Source: an uncultured Eubacteriales bacterium
GTDB lineage: Bacteria > Bacillota > Clostridia > Lachnospirales > Lachnospiraceae
Assembly: GCA_902772745.1 (NCBI GenBank)
Contig: CACYBV010000116.1
Coordinates: 1-12,553 of the forward strand
Direction of reading: 5' to 3'
Length of the DNA stretch: 12,553 nucleotides
In this document: positions 1 to 7,150 of the stretch, in pieces
How positions within the stretch are numbered: position 1 is the first letter of the stretch
Layout: each line of letters begins with the position of its first letter
Translations under genes and position numbers: made by a program
The notes under the pieces: generated by a model
Databases searched by the model: none
Seen by the model: only the letters and a program-made list of their open reading frames with translations
What the model was told of the DNA's origin: nothing

Positions 1-2736
1 TTCGAAAACGCCCTGGGTCACATAGTTCGTGAGTCCGCTGTGGTCGGTAAAGTTCATGCCGATACCGTTGAAATATGCCACGCGTTCCGGTTCCTTGCCC
101 CACTCGATCATCTCCGCCGCACCGATCTGCGCGAGGTACCCTCCGAGGGAATGTCCCGTAATATAGACCTTGCAGTCCGGGAAATTGAACGCAACTTTTC
201 TGGCGTAGGCTTCCGCGATCATTTCCTGGCTGTGATAATTGCAGAGTCCGTAGCAGAGAATGTCGTCCAGCCACTCGATATCCTCATTGGTCCCGCGGTA
301 TGCAAGCACCACGCTGTCCCCGCTCTTATATACCGTCATGCTGAAGCTGTCCATCAGCACAAAAGTATCCGTGTAGTCGGTAATGACAAAGTGTTCCGCG
401 ATCCCGCGGTCAGCCCCGTTTTCCCCAATTGACGCATAATCCAGGAAATAGTAATACTCGCTCTGTTCCTTTTCCGTAGCATTCTTACTCCGGCTGCCCC
501 GTATGTCGGCAGCGGAATACATGCGGCCGATGAAAGGTTCTGCGTCCTCATAACAGAGGGAGGCGAATACCGCGAGGTCCCGGTCGCCGACATCCCATGC
601 GAGAGGCCGCGAATCCTCGCCGTCAAAGTATCCGTCCAGATCGGTGTCCTCCATAACCGGCGAAGAATGATAATAGAGATAGATCATCGTATCCGTCTGA
701 ACAATTTCAATCTCTTCTCCGTTCTTCAGTCCGTCTCCATCGCGGTCCGGGCCGGAGTTCTGGATGTCTTCATAACTCAGCGATCCGAAAGGATTGGAGC
801 CTGTTCCGGTACGGAGGATTCCGTCGCAGATCAGGCGGGTATGGTAGTCCGTGATCCCGTCCCCGTTGGTATCGGCAATCACATCGATCGTTTCCTCTTC
901 GATATCCTCAAAAACCTCGTCCAGCGAGAGTACGCCGTCTGTTTCAAAATCTGTCGCGGAAGCATGATAATAGCGTCCGCCGGTGGCCTCCGCGATGGCT
1001 TTCAGGGACTCTTCGTTCGCGTCTCCCATGCCGATCGTGAAAATCGTGACGCCCATCGAAACTGCTTCCTGCTCGAGTTCTCCGTAATCATAGGCGTACG
1101 CGTTGTCCTCGCCGTCCGTCAGGAAAATCATGTATTTTGTACTGTCTTTCGCGGCATTTTTCAGTTCATCGAGACCGTTCCGGATACCGGCGGATCCGTT
1201 GGTTCCGCTCGAGCCGCTGCATCCGTCTCCGCTGTCATTGCGGATGTCGTCCATCGTATTGCTGCACATCTTGAGATCGTTTGTCATCGGGACTACTGTT
1301 TCCGCCTGTCCGGCGAACTGGACAACCGCCGCCTCATCCTTGCCGCTCCGCATCTTTTCAATGTAGGTCTGGCCGATCCGGATTCTCAGATACTCCGGGT
1401 CGTTCTGGTCCATACTCTGGGAACGGTCTATAACAAAGGCAATGCTGATCTGGATTTCTTCAATATCCTCTTCCGAGAGGATATCTTCCTGGATCACTTC
1501 GGTGATCAGGTTCCGGTCGAGAAGGATATAGCGGGAGAAATGCGTCACATAGGCATACGCCATGTTGTCCTCGATCCTTGTTGCGATCGGTACAAGCTGC
1601 TGTGCATCTTCGTCAAACCAGCAGATCACAAGGTCCGATCCGGCGGTTTTAGCGGGATCAAATTCAAGCCCGATGACTGCCTTCTCTATATCGCCGCTGT
1701 AGGAAAAATCAAAGGCGCTCCCGACATAGCCTTCCATGCTCTCGTCGAGAAGCCCCGGGATCACCGCGGGTTCGATGGAAAGGCTCTCGGGCCGCCCGGA
1801 TCCCCGGACCGCCGCCGATGCCGAAAGTCCCGAAGGACTGACCGTCCGGGTTTCGCATTCAAACTGTTCATCCGAAACGAGCGGATCGGTCCCGTGCGCG
1901 ACTTCCCATCCGTCGGAGGCGAGGTCTCCATCCGTGTCGATCATCATCGGATCGGTTTTGTGTTCGCTGACTTCCGCTCCGTCCGAAAGGCCGTCGCCGT
2001 CGGTATCAAAGCATGCAGGATCCGTACCGGTGTCAATATCCGCGCGGTTTCCGAGGCCGTCGCCGTCACTGTCGCGCTCACTGTCCGATATGCCGTCATT
2101 TGCGGTGGACTTTTTCAGAGGATCGGTTCCCGTCAGCGCGTATTCCTCATAATCCGTCAGTCCGTCCGCGTCGGTATCCGTGTTGTGCGGATCGGTTCCG
2201 ATCATTTCCTCCACATATCCGATCAGCCCGTCACCGTCCTTGTCCTCGAAATCCGGCTTTGAATTCAGGAAGAATGCTTCCTCGTCATTGACGAACTCCA
2301 GTCTGGCTTCCTTCCTGTATCCGAACCAGCAGTCCATGGTCACGACAAGCGTATTGCTTCCATAGAACATGCCCGGTTTCCTGATCTGGAATTGCCCGTC
2401 TTCAACATCCACTTCGCCTTCATCCGCAATACCGCCTTCCGGATTCTGTATAGAATACCTGACACGTTTCACGAGGTAATTCTTGCCCGAAACATCGCCG
2501 GAAAAGCCTTTAAAGTCTTCCGGAACATAATAAATACTGAAATTTTTGTCTTTTTCCAGGGAGCGGCTGCTGACTGTCAGGTCCATGACGGACAGCTGAT
2601 ACATAAGAAATGCGAATGCAGCAGCCACAAATGACAGAAGGAGCGCCGCAGCCGGAATAATAATCATCCAGGCTTTCAGCCTGCGTGTTTTCGGAGCTTT
2701 CGGTGTTTTTTTGGTGTCCGGATAAGCAGATTTCAT
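1..2736 (-). CDS. Large surface protein: calcium repeats, vWA domain and class-3 lipase domain (C-terminus cut by window edge)
   Basis: The frame is open for 912 codons from ATG 2736 and runs off the left edge, so the C-terminus is missing. GGAGG lies 5 nt before the start. Residues about 24-46 form one hydrophobic segment after a Lys/Arg-rich N-terminus, a signal peptide or membrane anchor; the rest should be outside the cell. Residues about 160-290 hold repeated DxDGDG(L)xD units with interspersed GTDP motifs, as in thrombospondin type-3 calcium repeats. Residues about 430-610 are a vWA domain with MIDAS DRSQS (Asp437, Ser439, Ser441), a GTNG-like loop and LTDGED (Asp541). Residues about 621-705 carry more DxDxDG repeats. 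From about 720 there is a class-3 (alpha/beta hydrolase) lipase region with AYRGTNED near 812 and the nucleophile elbow GHSLGG (Ser863). The catalytic Asp and His should lie outside the window. Inference: a calcium-stabilised adhesive surface protein with esterase or lipase activity; substrate unknown. It appears to be a separate transcription unit. Confidence 0.9.
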   Translation of the reverse strand, partial: MKSAYPDTKKTPKAPKTRRLKAWMIIIPAAALLLSFVAAAFAFLMYQLSVMDLTVSSRSLEKDKNFSIYYVPEDFKGFSGDVSGKNYLVKRVRYSIQNPEGGIADEGEVDVEDGQFQIRKPGMFYGSNTLVVTMDCWFGYRKEARLEFVNDEEAFFLNSKPDFEDKDGDGLIGYVEEMIGTDPHNTDTDADGLTDYEEYALTGTDPLKKSTANDGISDSERDSDGDGLGNRADIDTGTDPACFDTDGDGLSDGAEVSEHKTDPMMIDTDGDLASDGWEVAHGTDPLVSDEQFECETRTVSPSGLSASAAVRGSGRPESLSIEPAVIPGLLDESMEGYVGSAFDFSYSGDIEKAVIGLEFDPAKTAGSDLVICWFDEDAQQLVPIATRIEDNMAYAYVTHFSRYILLDRNLITEVIQEDILSEEDIEEIQISIAFVIDRSQSMDQNDPEYLRIRIGQTYIEKMRSGKDEAAVVQFAGQAETVVPMTNDLKMCSNTMDDIRNDSGDGCSGSSGTNGSAGIRNGLDELKNAAKDSTKYMIFLTDGEDNAYAYDYGELEQEAVSMGVTIFTIGMGDANEESLKAIAEATGGRYYHASATDFETDGVLSLDEVFEDIEEETIDVIADTNGDGITDYHTRLICDGILRTGTGSNPFGSLSYEDIQNSGPDRDGDGLKNGEEIEIVQTDTMIYLYYHSSPVMEDTDLDGYFDGEDSRPLAWDVGDRDLAVFASLCYEDAEPFIGRMYSAADIRGSRSKNATEKEQSEYYYFLDYASIGENGADRGIAEHFVITDYTDTFVLMDSFSMTVYKSGDSVVLAYRGTNEDIEWLDDILCYGLCNYHSQEMIAEAYARKVAFNFPDCKVYITGHSLGGYLAQIGAAEMIEWGKEPERVAYFNGIGMNFTDHSGLTNYVTQGVFE

Positions 2737-2754
2737 ATTTGCCTCCATTGCCGT

Positions 2755-2784
2755 TTTATATCGGTTTTATTAATTTCGGTGCAA
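2755..2784 (-). promoter_or_regulatory. Weak candidate promoter for the vWA/lipase gene
   Basis: On the minus strand a TTGCAC hexamer (2784-2779) is followed after 18 nt by TATAAA (2760-2755). The -35 box is poor and the implied leader would be only about 12 nt, barely holding the GGAGG site. Other AT-rich stretches nearby could serve instead. This is an inference from hexamer match only. Confidence 0.25.
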
Positions 2785-2820
2785 AGATGATGTCTTGACA
2801 GGTTCCGGGCTTAAACGGCG

Positions 2821-2867
2821 AAAAAAGCCCTGTTTTTCACATGTTTTCTTCAGGAATTCCGTCAGGG
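2821..2867 (-). terminator. Possible terminator after the cvpA-like gene
   Basis: Just after the stop codon at 2871, minus-strand CCCTG (2867-2863) can pair with CAGGG (2832-2828), followed by C and six T (2826-2821). The stem is only 5 bp and the loop about 30 nt, so it is weak. An alternative hairpin, GGGCTT/AAGCCC (about 2807-2830), overlaps it and is followed by a T-run on the plus strand. The position, at the end of a six-gene run and before a gene of different type, supports a transcript end here. Confidence 0.4.
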
Positions 2868-2870
2868 TCC

Positions 2871-3530
2871 TCAGAAAAACCGTGTGAGGAAGTTCATATC
2901 CCAGAGGAAGTTCAGGATGCTGCTTTCCCTGATCATCCGCATCATCTTCTGGCCAAACGGGGTGTGGACAAAGCAGGTCAGAAGGATGAAGAAGAGATTC
3001 GTAAGAAGGAAGGCCATCAGAAGGCCAAGAACGAGGCCCAGGATTTTGTCCGCCTGCTTCAGAACGGGAAGTTTTGCCGCAAGCTTCAAAAGCCGTCCGA
3101 AAAGGAGCAGCAGGATATAGATAATGACAAAACCGCCGACGTAAACCATTGCCGTAATCACAATCCCCGTAAGGCGTGAAGAGATGGCATGGACCACCGT
3201 ATCCAGTGAATTTTCTGCGGCTTCGTCCACAGATTTACTGACGGACTCCACCAGGCTTTTCGGAAGCGGCAGCTGGTCCAGCTGTTCTGAAAGGGGTTTT
3301 TCAGGCGTCAGCTCCGAGCGGAGCGCAGTACCGATCTTCTCCTCGATCCGCTCGTCGATCTCAGTATGCTTCATCAGAAAGTTCCGTAGATACGGGGCAA
3401 TGAAGATGAGGATCACAATCGTGAGCACCATCGCGAGAAACGGATATACCGTCTTAACAAAGCCGCGGTGAAGTCCCACCACGGCCATGATAAACATAAG
3501 CGCTATAACAGCAATCAGCAGCCAGTTCAT
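2871..3530 (-). CDS. CvpA-like integral membrane protein
   Basis: This 219-residue protein has the layout of the CvpA (colicin V production) family. Two hydrophobic segments lie near the N-terminus (about 1-20 and 28-48, joined by a short GLHRGFVK turn), then a polar, charged stretch of about 65 residues, then two more hydrophobic segments (about 118-143 and 162-188). The GxxRGFxxT-type signature between the first two helices is typical of the family. CvpA proteins sit in the inner membrane; their molecular function is poorly defined. The start ATG (3530) overlaps the stop of the upstream gene in an ATGA, which suggests translational coupling. It is the last gene of the pfk-dnaX-ybaB-recR cluster. 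Family assignment is from pattern and topology, not a search. Confidence 0.75.
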   Translation of the reverse strand: MNWLLIAVIALMFIMAVVGLHRGFVKTVYPFLAMVLTIVILIFIAPYLRNFLMKHTEIDERIEEKIGTALRSELTPEKPLSEQLDQLPLPKSLVESVSKSVDEAAENSLDTVVHAISSRLTGIVITAMVYVGGFVIIYILLLLFGRLLKLAAKLPVLKQADKILGLVLGLLMAFLLTNLFFILLTCFVHTPFGQKMMRMIRESSILNFLWDMNFLTRFF

Positions 3531-6097
3531 GCGCGCGTTGCCTTCCTCAGATGTTTGTCTGTTACAATCAGATAACCGTCACGGTCCACTTTTCCGCCGG
3601 ACAGTCCCAGAAATCCGCCCTTTTCCGCCTGCGCGAGCGCTTTCTCCGCGTATTCGCGCATATCGCTCTTATAATATCCCTTCTTTGCCCCAAGAAGCTC
3701 GCGCGCCTTCTCATATACCACGGAATCCGCTTCCCGGGAGAACTTCGCGCCCTGCGAATAAAGATATTCTTTTGCCGTATTCACGAGGTCTCTCGCATTC
3801 AGGATCTTCCCTTCGAATACTGCGGTAAAAGATTCTGCCAGCTCCGGAACGCGCCGGAACATTTCGATCACATCATTCCTGGTATCCGTAAATACCACGA
3901 GAAGCGAGCGGTCGTCCCGGTCCAGGATCTTGGCGAAATCCCTGAGCTGCTGGTCCGAAAGAGAGCCGGCCTGTTCCACCACGACCATGCTTCCTAAGAA
4001 CCGGTCAATGGAATTGATGATGTTGGCGTTGCCGATCCGGTCCGAATTAATCTTGAGCATGCGGCCGGGACAGTTGGGAATCAGGTTTGAAATCTCCTTC
4101 ATGTGTTCCCGCGCGCAGTCTAAAGAAAGCGTGTTGGTTTCACCGAAAACGATGAAATGCCACAGCGACTCGCTGACCGGCGGATCCAGCGGAAGGTTGC
4201 CGAAAAGCTTCTCGTCTTCCTTGCGTTTCGCGATCGTGGAAACGATGAATTCCACATCGTCCTGTTCCTCGATCGGCTGGTCGAATCCGAGCTCCAGTGC
4301 GTCGATCTGAGCCTGTGCGTTCTCACGGAAGCTCTTCTGCGGAATATCCTCATCCGTATCGTCAAAACTGACATGCGGATCAGAAACCGCTGCCGGCTGC
4401 TCCGCTTCTTCGGCATCATCGGAAGACTCCGGTTCTTCCTCCTCTGCAGGCGCAATATAGAGCCCGAGGTCCTGTTTCTGGTTTTCTTCCGCAGGCTTCT
4501 GAGCTTCTGTCTCCGGATCCGCCTTTACTTCATCCGGAAAATCGATGAAAATCGGATTTGCAATATCCCTGTCGTCTTCTTCCTCGGTAATCGGAAGCAT
4601 CCCGGTATCCGGGTTGACCGCGGGTTTGTTTTCGCGCTCCACGCGGAACACAACATGCTCGTCCGGCGCCTCGGTGAAATCCGGTACAGGAGGTTCCGTA
4701 TCCGAAAGCTTCTCGGTATGGTCTTCTTCATCCTGCTCCGGACCGGGCTCGGCAAAGAACAGATTTTCCGAAGTTCCTTCGTCCGGACTTTCTTCGGCCG
4801 GGATTTCTTCTTCCGCAGGCTTTCCGATGTTGTCCTCAAGAACCAGGTCCTCGGCGAAAATAATCCTGCGCTCTTCCTGCACCGCCTGGTTTTCCCGTTC
4901 CCGAAGCATCTCTAGCGCCGCCTCCCGCGCGGGATTCAGGGCCGGCCGGATTTTCTCGACGAAATCAATTGCTTCCTCCGCGTCTTCAGCGCTTTCCGCT
5001 TCAATAATCTCAGGCACCGCATCAGCAGCGTCTTCCGCGGGATCTTCCGCCGCAGGGACTTCCGGGAACACGACCTCGTCTACAGGGTATACCCGCGTGT
5101 CACCGTATTCCAGGGCGTCCCGTTCTGCATCGAACTCTTCCGCCTCCTGCTCTTTTGTGACTTCCGCAGGATTTTCCGATGCGGCCGTATCTTCCGGAGC
5201 AATACTGCTCTGTATGCGTTCCTGCTCCTTCTTTTCGGCCTGGATCTCGTCGATCATGTCCGAAATGCCGGAAAAGTCATAATCGATCGGCGGAATTTCC
5301 TCCGATTCGCGCTGAATATTCATCGTCGGGATTTCGCGGGTCTCCTGTTTCAGGATTTCCTCTTCCGACGCGCCGCGAAAGGGCTGAAACTCGCTCCTCT
5401 CCCGGGGTTTTTCCTCCGCAGGCTCCGCTTTTTTTTCGATTTCCTTCTTTGTTTCCTGTGGTTCCGGGGTTTCCTGTTTTTCCGGAGTTTCCTGTGCCTC
5501 CTCGGCGTCTTCAGGCACATAAGCCTCGCCCTTGAGCTGTGCGAGGAGTTCATGCGCCATGCTGACATATTTGCCGGAATTGAACCAGAGATCAATGTCC
5601 TCACAGGTGCTGCGGCTCTCCTCGAGGAGACCGTTCTTCGCCTGCAGGCGTGCCAGCTCGAACATCCACCGGTCGTCCGGCTCTTCCTTGCGGAAGTTGT
5701 CGAGGATCTTCATCAGTACTTCATCCGACTGGTTCTCGGCCTTCGCAATCCGGTACTGCAGGACAAAGCGCTGCGTATCGTATTTCGCCCGCTTTTCAAA
5801 TTCCTCATAATACCGGTGCGCCTCTTCAAGCTCTCCGGCCTTGATGGATACGGAGCAGAGGTGGAAAAGAATACCGCGGCTTTTCGGGGCAAATTCGCGC
5901 GCGAGAAGAAGAAGGTCCTCCGCGTCCGCATACCTCCTGCATTTTTCATATGCTTTCGCAATGTTCTGCAATACTCTCGGCTGATCCAGAAGATCCAGGT
6001 TCAGAAGGTCACATTCCGTCACCGCCTCAGCATATTTTCCGTCCGCAATCAGCGTTTCGACTTCATCAAGCCTGCGCTGAAATTCCTGCTTGTTCAT
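3527..6097 (-). CDS. TPR-like protein with long acidic linker and degenerate AAA+ (CbxX/SpoVK-like) domain
   Basis: An 856-residue protein in three parts. Residues about 1-195 are amphipathic helical pairs of tetratricopeptide type (for example around the YAEAVTECDLL and YADAEDLLLLAREFAP segments). Residues about 197-630 are very rich in Glu, Pro, Ala and Asp and are probably disordered. Residues about 640-790 follow the order of a CbxX/CfxQ (SpoVK-like) AAA+ ATPase, but the key motifs are broken: the P-loop position reads FGETNTLS (Gly652) instead of GxPGTGKT, and the Walker B position reads VVVEQAGSL (Glu708, Gln709) where the family has hhhDEAYSL. It is therefore probably a non-hydrolysing pseudo-ATPase that works as a scaffold; this is inference. 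It lies 38 nt after recR and overlaps the cvpA-like gene by 4 nt. AGGAG precedes ATG 6097 at suitable distance. Predicted cytoplasmic, with no signal peptide seen. Role unknown. Confidence 0.8.
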   Translation of the reverse strand: MNKQEFQRRLDEVETLIADGKYAEAVTECDLLNLDLLDQPRVLQNIAKAYEKCRRYADAEDLLLLAREFAPKSRGILFHLCSVSIKAGELEEAHRYYEEFEKRAKYDTQRFVLQYRIAKAENQSDEVLMKILDNFRKEEPDDRWMFELARLQAKNGLLEESRSTCEDIDLWFNSGKYVSMAHELLAQLKGEAYVPEDAEEAQETPEKQETPEPQETKKEIEKKAEPAEEKPRERSEFQPFRGASEEEILKQETREIPTMNIQRESEEIPPIDYDFSGISDMIDEIQAEKKEQERIQSSIAPEDTAASENPAEVTKEQEAEEFDAERDALEYGDTRVYPVDEVVFPEVPAAEDPAEDAADAVPEIIEAESAEDAEEAIDFVEKIRPALNPAREAALEMLRERENQAVQEERRIIFAEDLVLEDNIGKPAEEEIPAEESPDEGTSENLFFAEPGPEQDEEDHTEKLSDTEPPVPDFTEAPDEHVVFRVERENKPAVNPDTGMLPITEEEDDRDIANPIFIDFPDEVKADPETEAQKPAEENQKQDLGLYIAPAEEEEPESSDDAEEAEQPAAVSDPHVSFDDTDEDIPQKSFRENAQAQIDALELGFDQPIEEQDDVEFIVSTIAKRKEDEKLFGNLPLDPPVSESLWHFIVFGETNTLSLDCAREHMKEISNLIPNCPGRMLKINSDRIGNANIINSIDRFLGSMVVVEQAGSLSDQQLRDFAKILDRDDRSLLVVFTDTRNDVIEMFRRVPELAESFTAVFEGKILNARDLVNTAKEYLYSQGAKFSREADSVVYEKARELLGAKKGYYKSDMREYAEKALAQAEKGGFLGLSGGKVDRDGYLIVTDKHLRKATRA

Positions 6098-6135
6098 AAA
6101 CTGCTCCTGTCCGTAGTCCCGTATTTTTCAGAAGT

Positions 6136-6732
6136 TTATAATTCCGTGCGTCCTTCAAGCGCCCGAAGGAGCGTCACCTCGTCGATATACTCCAAATCTC
6201 CGCCCACGGGGACGCCGCTCGCGATCCTCGTCACTTTGATGCCTGCGGGTTTCACAAGTTTTGAGATATACATCGCCGTCGTTTCGCCTTCAAGACTGTT
6301 GTTCGTCGCGATGATCAGCTCCCTGACGTCTCCCTGAAGCCGCTGGAGGAGTTCCTTAAGCTTTATATCGCCGGGGCCGATGCCGAGCATCGGGCTGATC
6401 GCGCCGTGAAGCACGTGATATACACCGTTGTATTTGCCGGTCTTTTCGTAGGCTGCGAGGTCCCGCGTCGTTTCCACCGCCATGATGGTCCGGTGGTCGC
6501 GGCTTTTCGAGGCACAGATCGGGCACAGCTCGCTGTCCGTGAGTGTGAAGCATTCCCTGCAGTAACGCACATTTTTTCGTGCGTTTACAATCGACCCGGC
6601 CAGAGACTCCGCTTCTTCCACCGGCATATTGATGATATGAAAAGCCAGACGCTGCGCGGTTTTCGTACCGATCCCGGGAAGCCCCGAAAGCGATTCGATC
6701 AGCCGGCTCACTTCTGTTCCGTAGTAGTCCAT
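6136..6732 (-). CDS. recR: Recombination mediator protein RecR
   Basis: 198 residues, the usual RecR length. RecR works with RecO (and RecF) to load RecA on SSB-coated single-stranded DNA during gap repair. Visible in order: an N-terminal helix-hairpin-helix segment (LSGLPGIGTKTAQRLA, about 15-30); a C4 zinc finger with Cys58, Cys61, Cys70 and Cys73; a Toprim domain (about 80-172) including TIMAVETTRD, SPMLGIGPGDI and ATNNSLEGE; and the C-terminal SGVPVGGDLEYID signature. The start at 6732 is preceded by AAAGGAT at normal distance. It follows ybaB by 59 nt, a pairing conserved across many bacteria, and leads into the TPR/pseudo-AAA gene. All expected residues are present. Confidence 0.98.
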   Translation of the reverse strand: MDYYGTEVSRLIESLSGLPGIGTKTAQRLAFHIINMPVEEAESLAGSIVNARKNVRYCRECFTLTDSELCPICASKSRDHRTIMAVETTRDLAAYEKTGKYNGVYHVLHGAISPMLGIGPGDIKLKELLQRLQGDVRELIIATNNSLEGETTAMYISKLVKPAGIKVTRIASGVPVGGDLEYIDEVTLLRALEGRTEL

Positions 6733-6744
6733 ATTTTATCCTTT

Positions 6745-6773
6745 CGGAAAACGCGTCCGTTTTGCGTTTTCCG
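6745..6773 (-). promoter_or_regulatory. Stem-loop directly upstream of the recR ribosome binding site
   Basis: A perfect 10-bp inverted repeat, CGGAAAACGC (minus 6773-6764) with GCGTTTTCCG (6754-6745) and a 9-nt loop, fills most of the ybaB-recR gap. It ends directly before the AAAGGAT site of recR. There is no T-run after it, so it is not an intrinsic terminator. It could shield or expose the recR start, or mark an RNA processing point; that is inference. Confidence 0.45.
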
Positions 6774-6791
6774 TGCGCCGGCGCCGGTTTT

Positions 6792-7148
6792 TCAGAACAG
6801 TCCGCCGAGTCCGCCCAGCCCGCCGGTAAGCTTTGACATGTTCTCCTCGTTTGCGGCGTCGATCTTCCGGAGGACTTCATTCACCGCCGAAATCACCAGG
6901 TCCTGAAGCATTTCCACATCATCGGGATCCACCGCATCCGGGCTGATCGTCAGATCAATCATTTCGCGCTTTCCGTTCATGGTCACGGAAACCGCGCCGC
7001 CGCCTGTTGCCGCCGTGAATTCCGACTGCTCCAGCGCTTCCTGTTTTTCCTGCATTTCGCGCTGCATCCGCTGCGCCTGTTTCATCAGGTTTGAGTAGTT
7101 GCCCGGCATCTGCGAAAATCCGCCGTATCCGCCGCGTCCTTTTGCCAT
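6792..7148 (-). CDS. ybaB: YbaB/EbfC-family nucleoid-associated protein
   Basis: 118 residues from ATG 7148. YbaB/EbfC proteins are small dimeric DNA-binding proteins nearly always encoded between dnaX and recR. Seen here: a Gly-rich N-terminus, a Gln/Met/Glu-rich coiled helix (about 18-45, NLMKQAQRMQREMQEKQEAL), the core GGGAVSVTMNGKREMIDLTISP, a second helix (DVEMLQDLVISAVNEVLRKID), and a Gly/Leu-rich tail, all typical of the clostridial members. Another ATG lies at 7154, overlapping the dnaX stop. I prefer 7148 because GAGGAGG (7162-7156) sits 7 nt before it but only 1 nt before 7154. The choice changes the product by two residues. The gap to dnaX is 2 nt, so the genes are certainly co-transcribed. 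Confidence 0.95.
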   Translation of the reverse strand: MAKGRGGYGGFSQMPGNYSNLMKQAQRMQREMQEKQEALEQSEFTAATGGGAVSVTMNGKREMIDLTISPDAVDPDDVEMLQDLVISAVNEVLRKIDAANEENMSKLTGGLGGLGGLF

Positions 7149-7150
7149 AA

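Noticed and set aside
1860..2260. Repeated GATCGGT/GTCGCCGTC-type motifs suggesting a DNA repeat or CRISPR-like array
   Set aside because: They are the codons of the TSP3-like calcium repeats in the surface protein, irregularly spaced and in frame; there are no spacers.
667..2262. Long plus-strand open frame of 531 codons
   Set aside because: It lies wholly antisense to the vWA/lipase gene, whose minus-strand frame has clear domains. The antisense protein is Arg/Val/Ile-rich with no recognisable motif, and is best explained by the GC-skewed codons of the real gene.
2795..2800. Perfect plus-strand TTGACA in the gap after the cvpA-like gene
   Set aside because: No -10 box lies at 16-18 nt and there is no plus-strand gene for it to drive.
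4157..6337. Plus-strand frames of 245-261 codons over the TPR/pseudo-AAA gene and recR
   Set aside because: They are antisense to the acidic linker; runs of GAA/GAG codons read as Ser/Phe/Leu on the other strand. No ribosome binding site or motif supports them.
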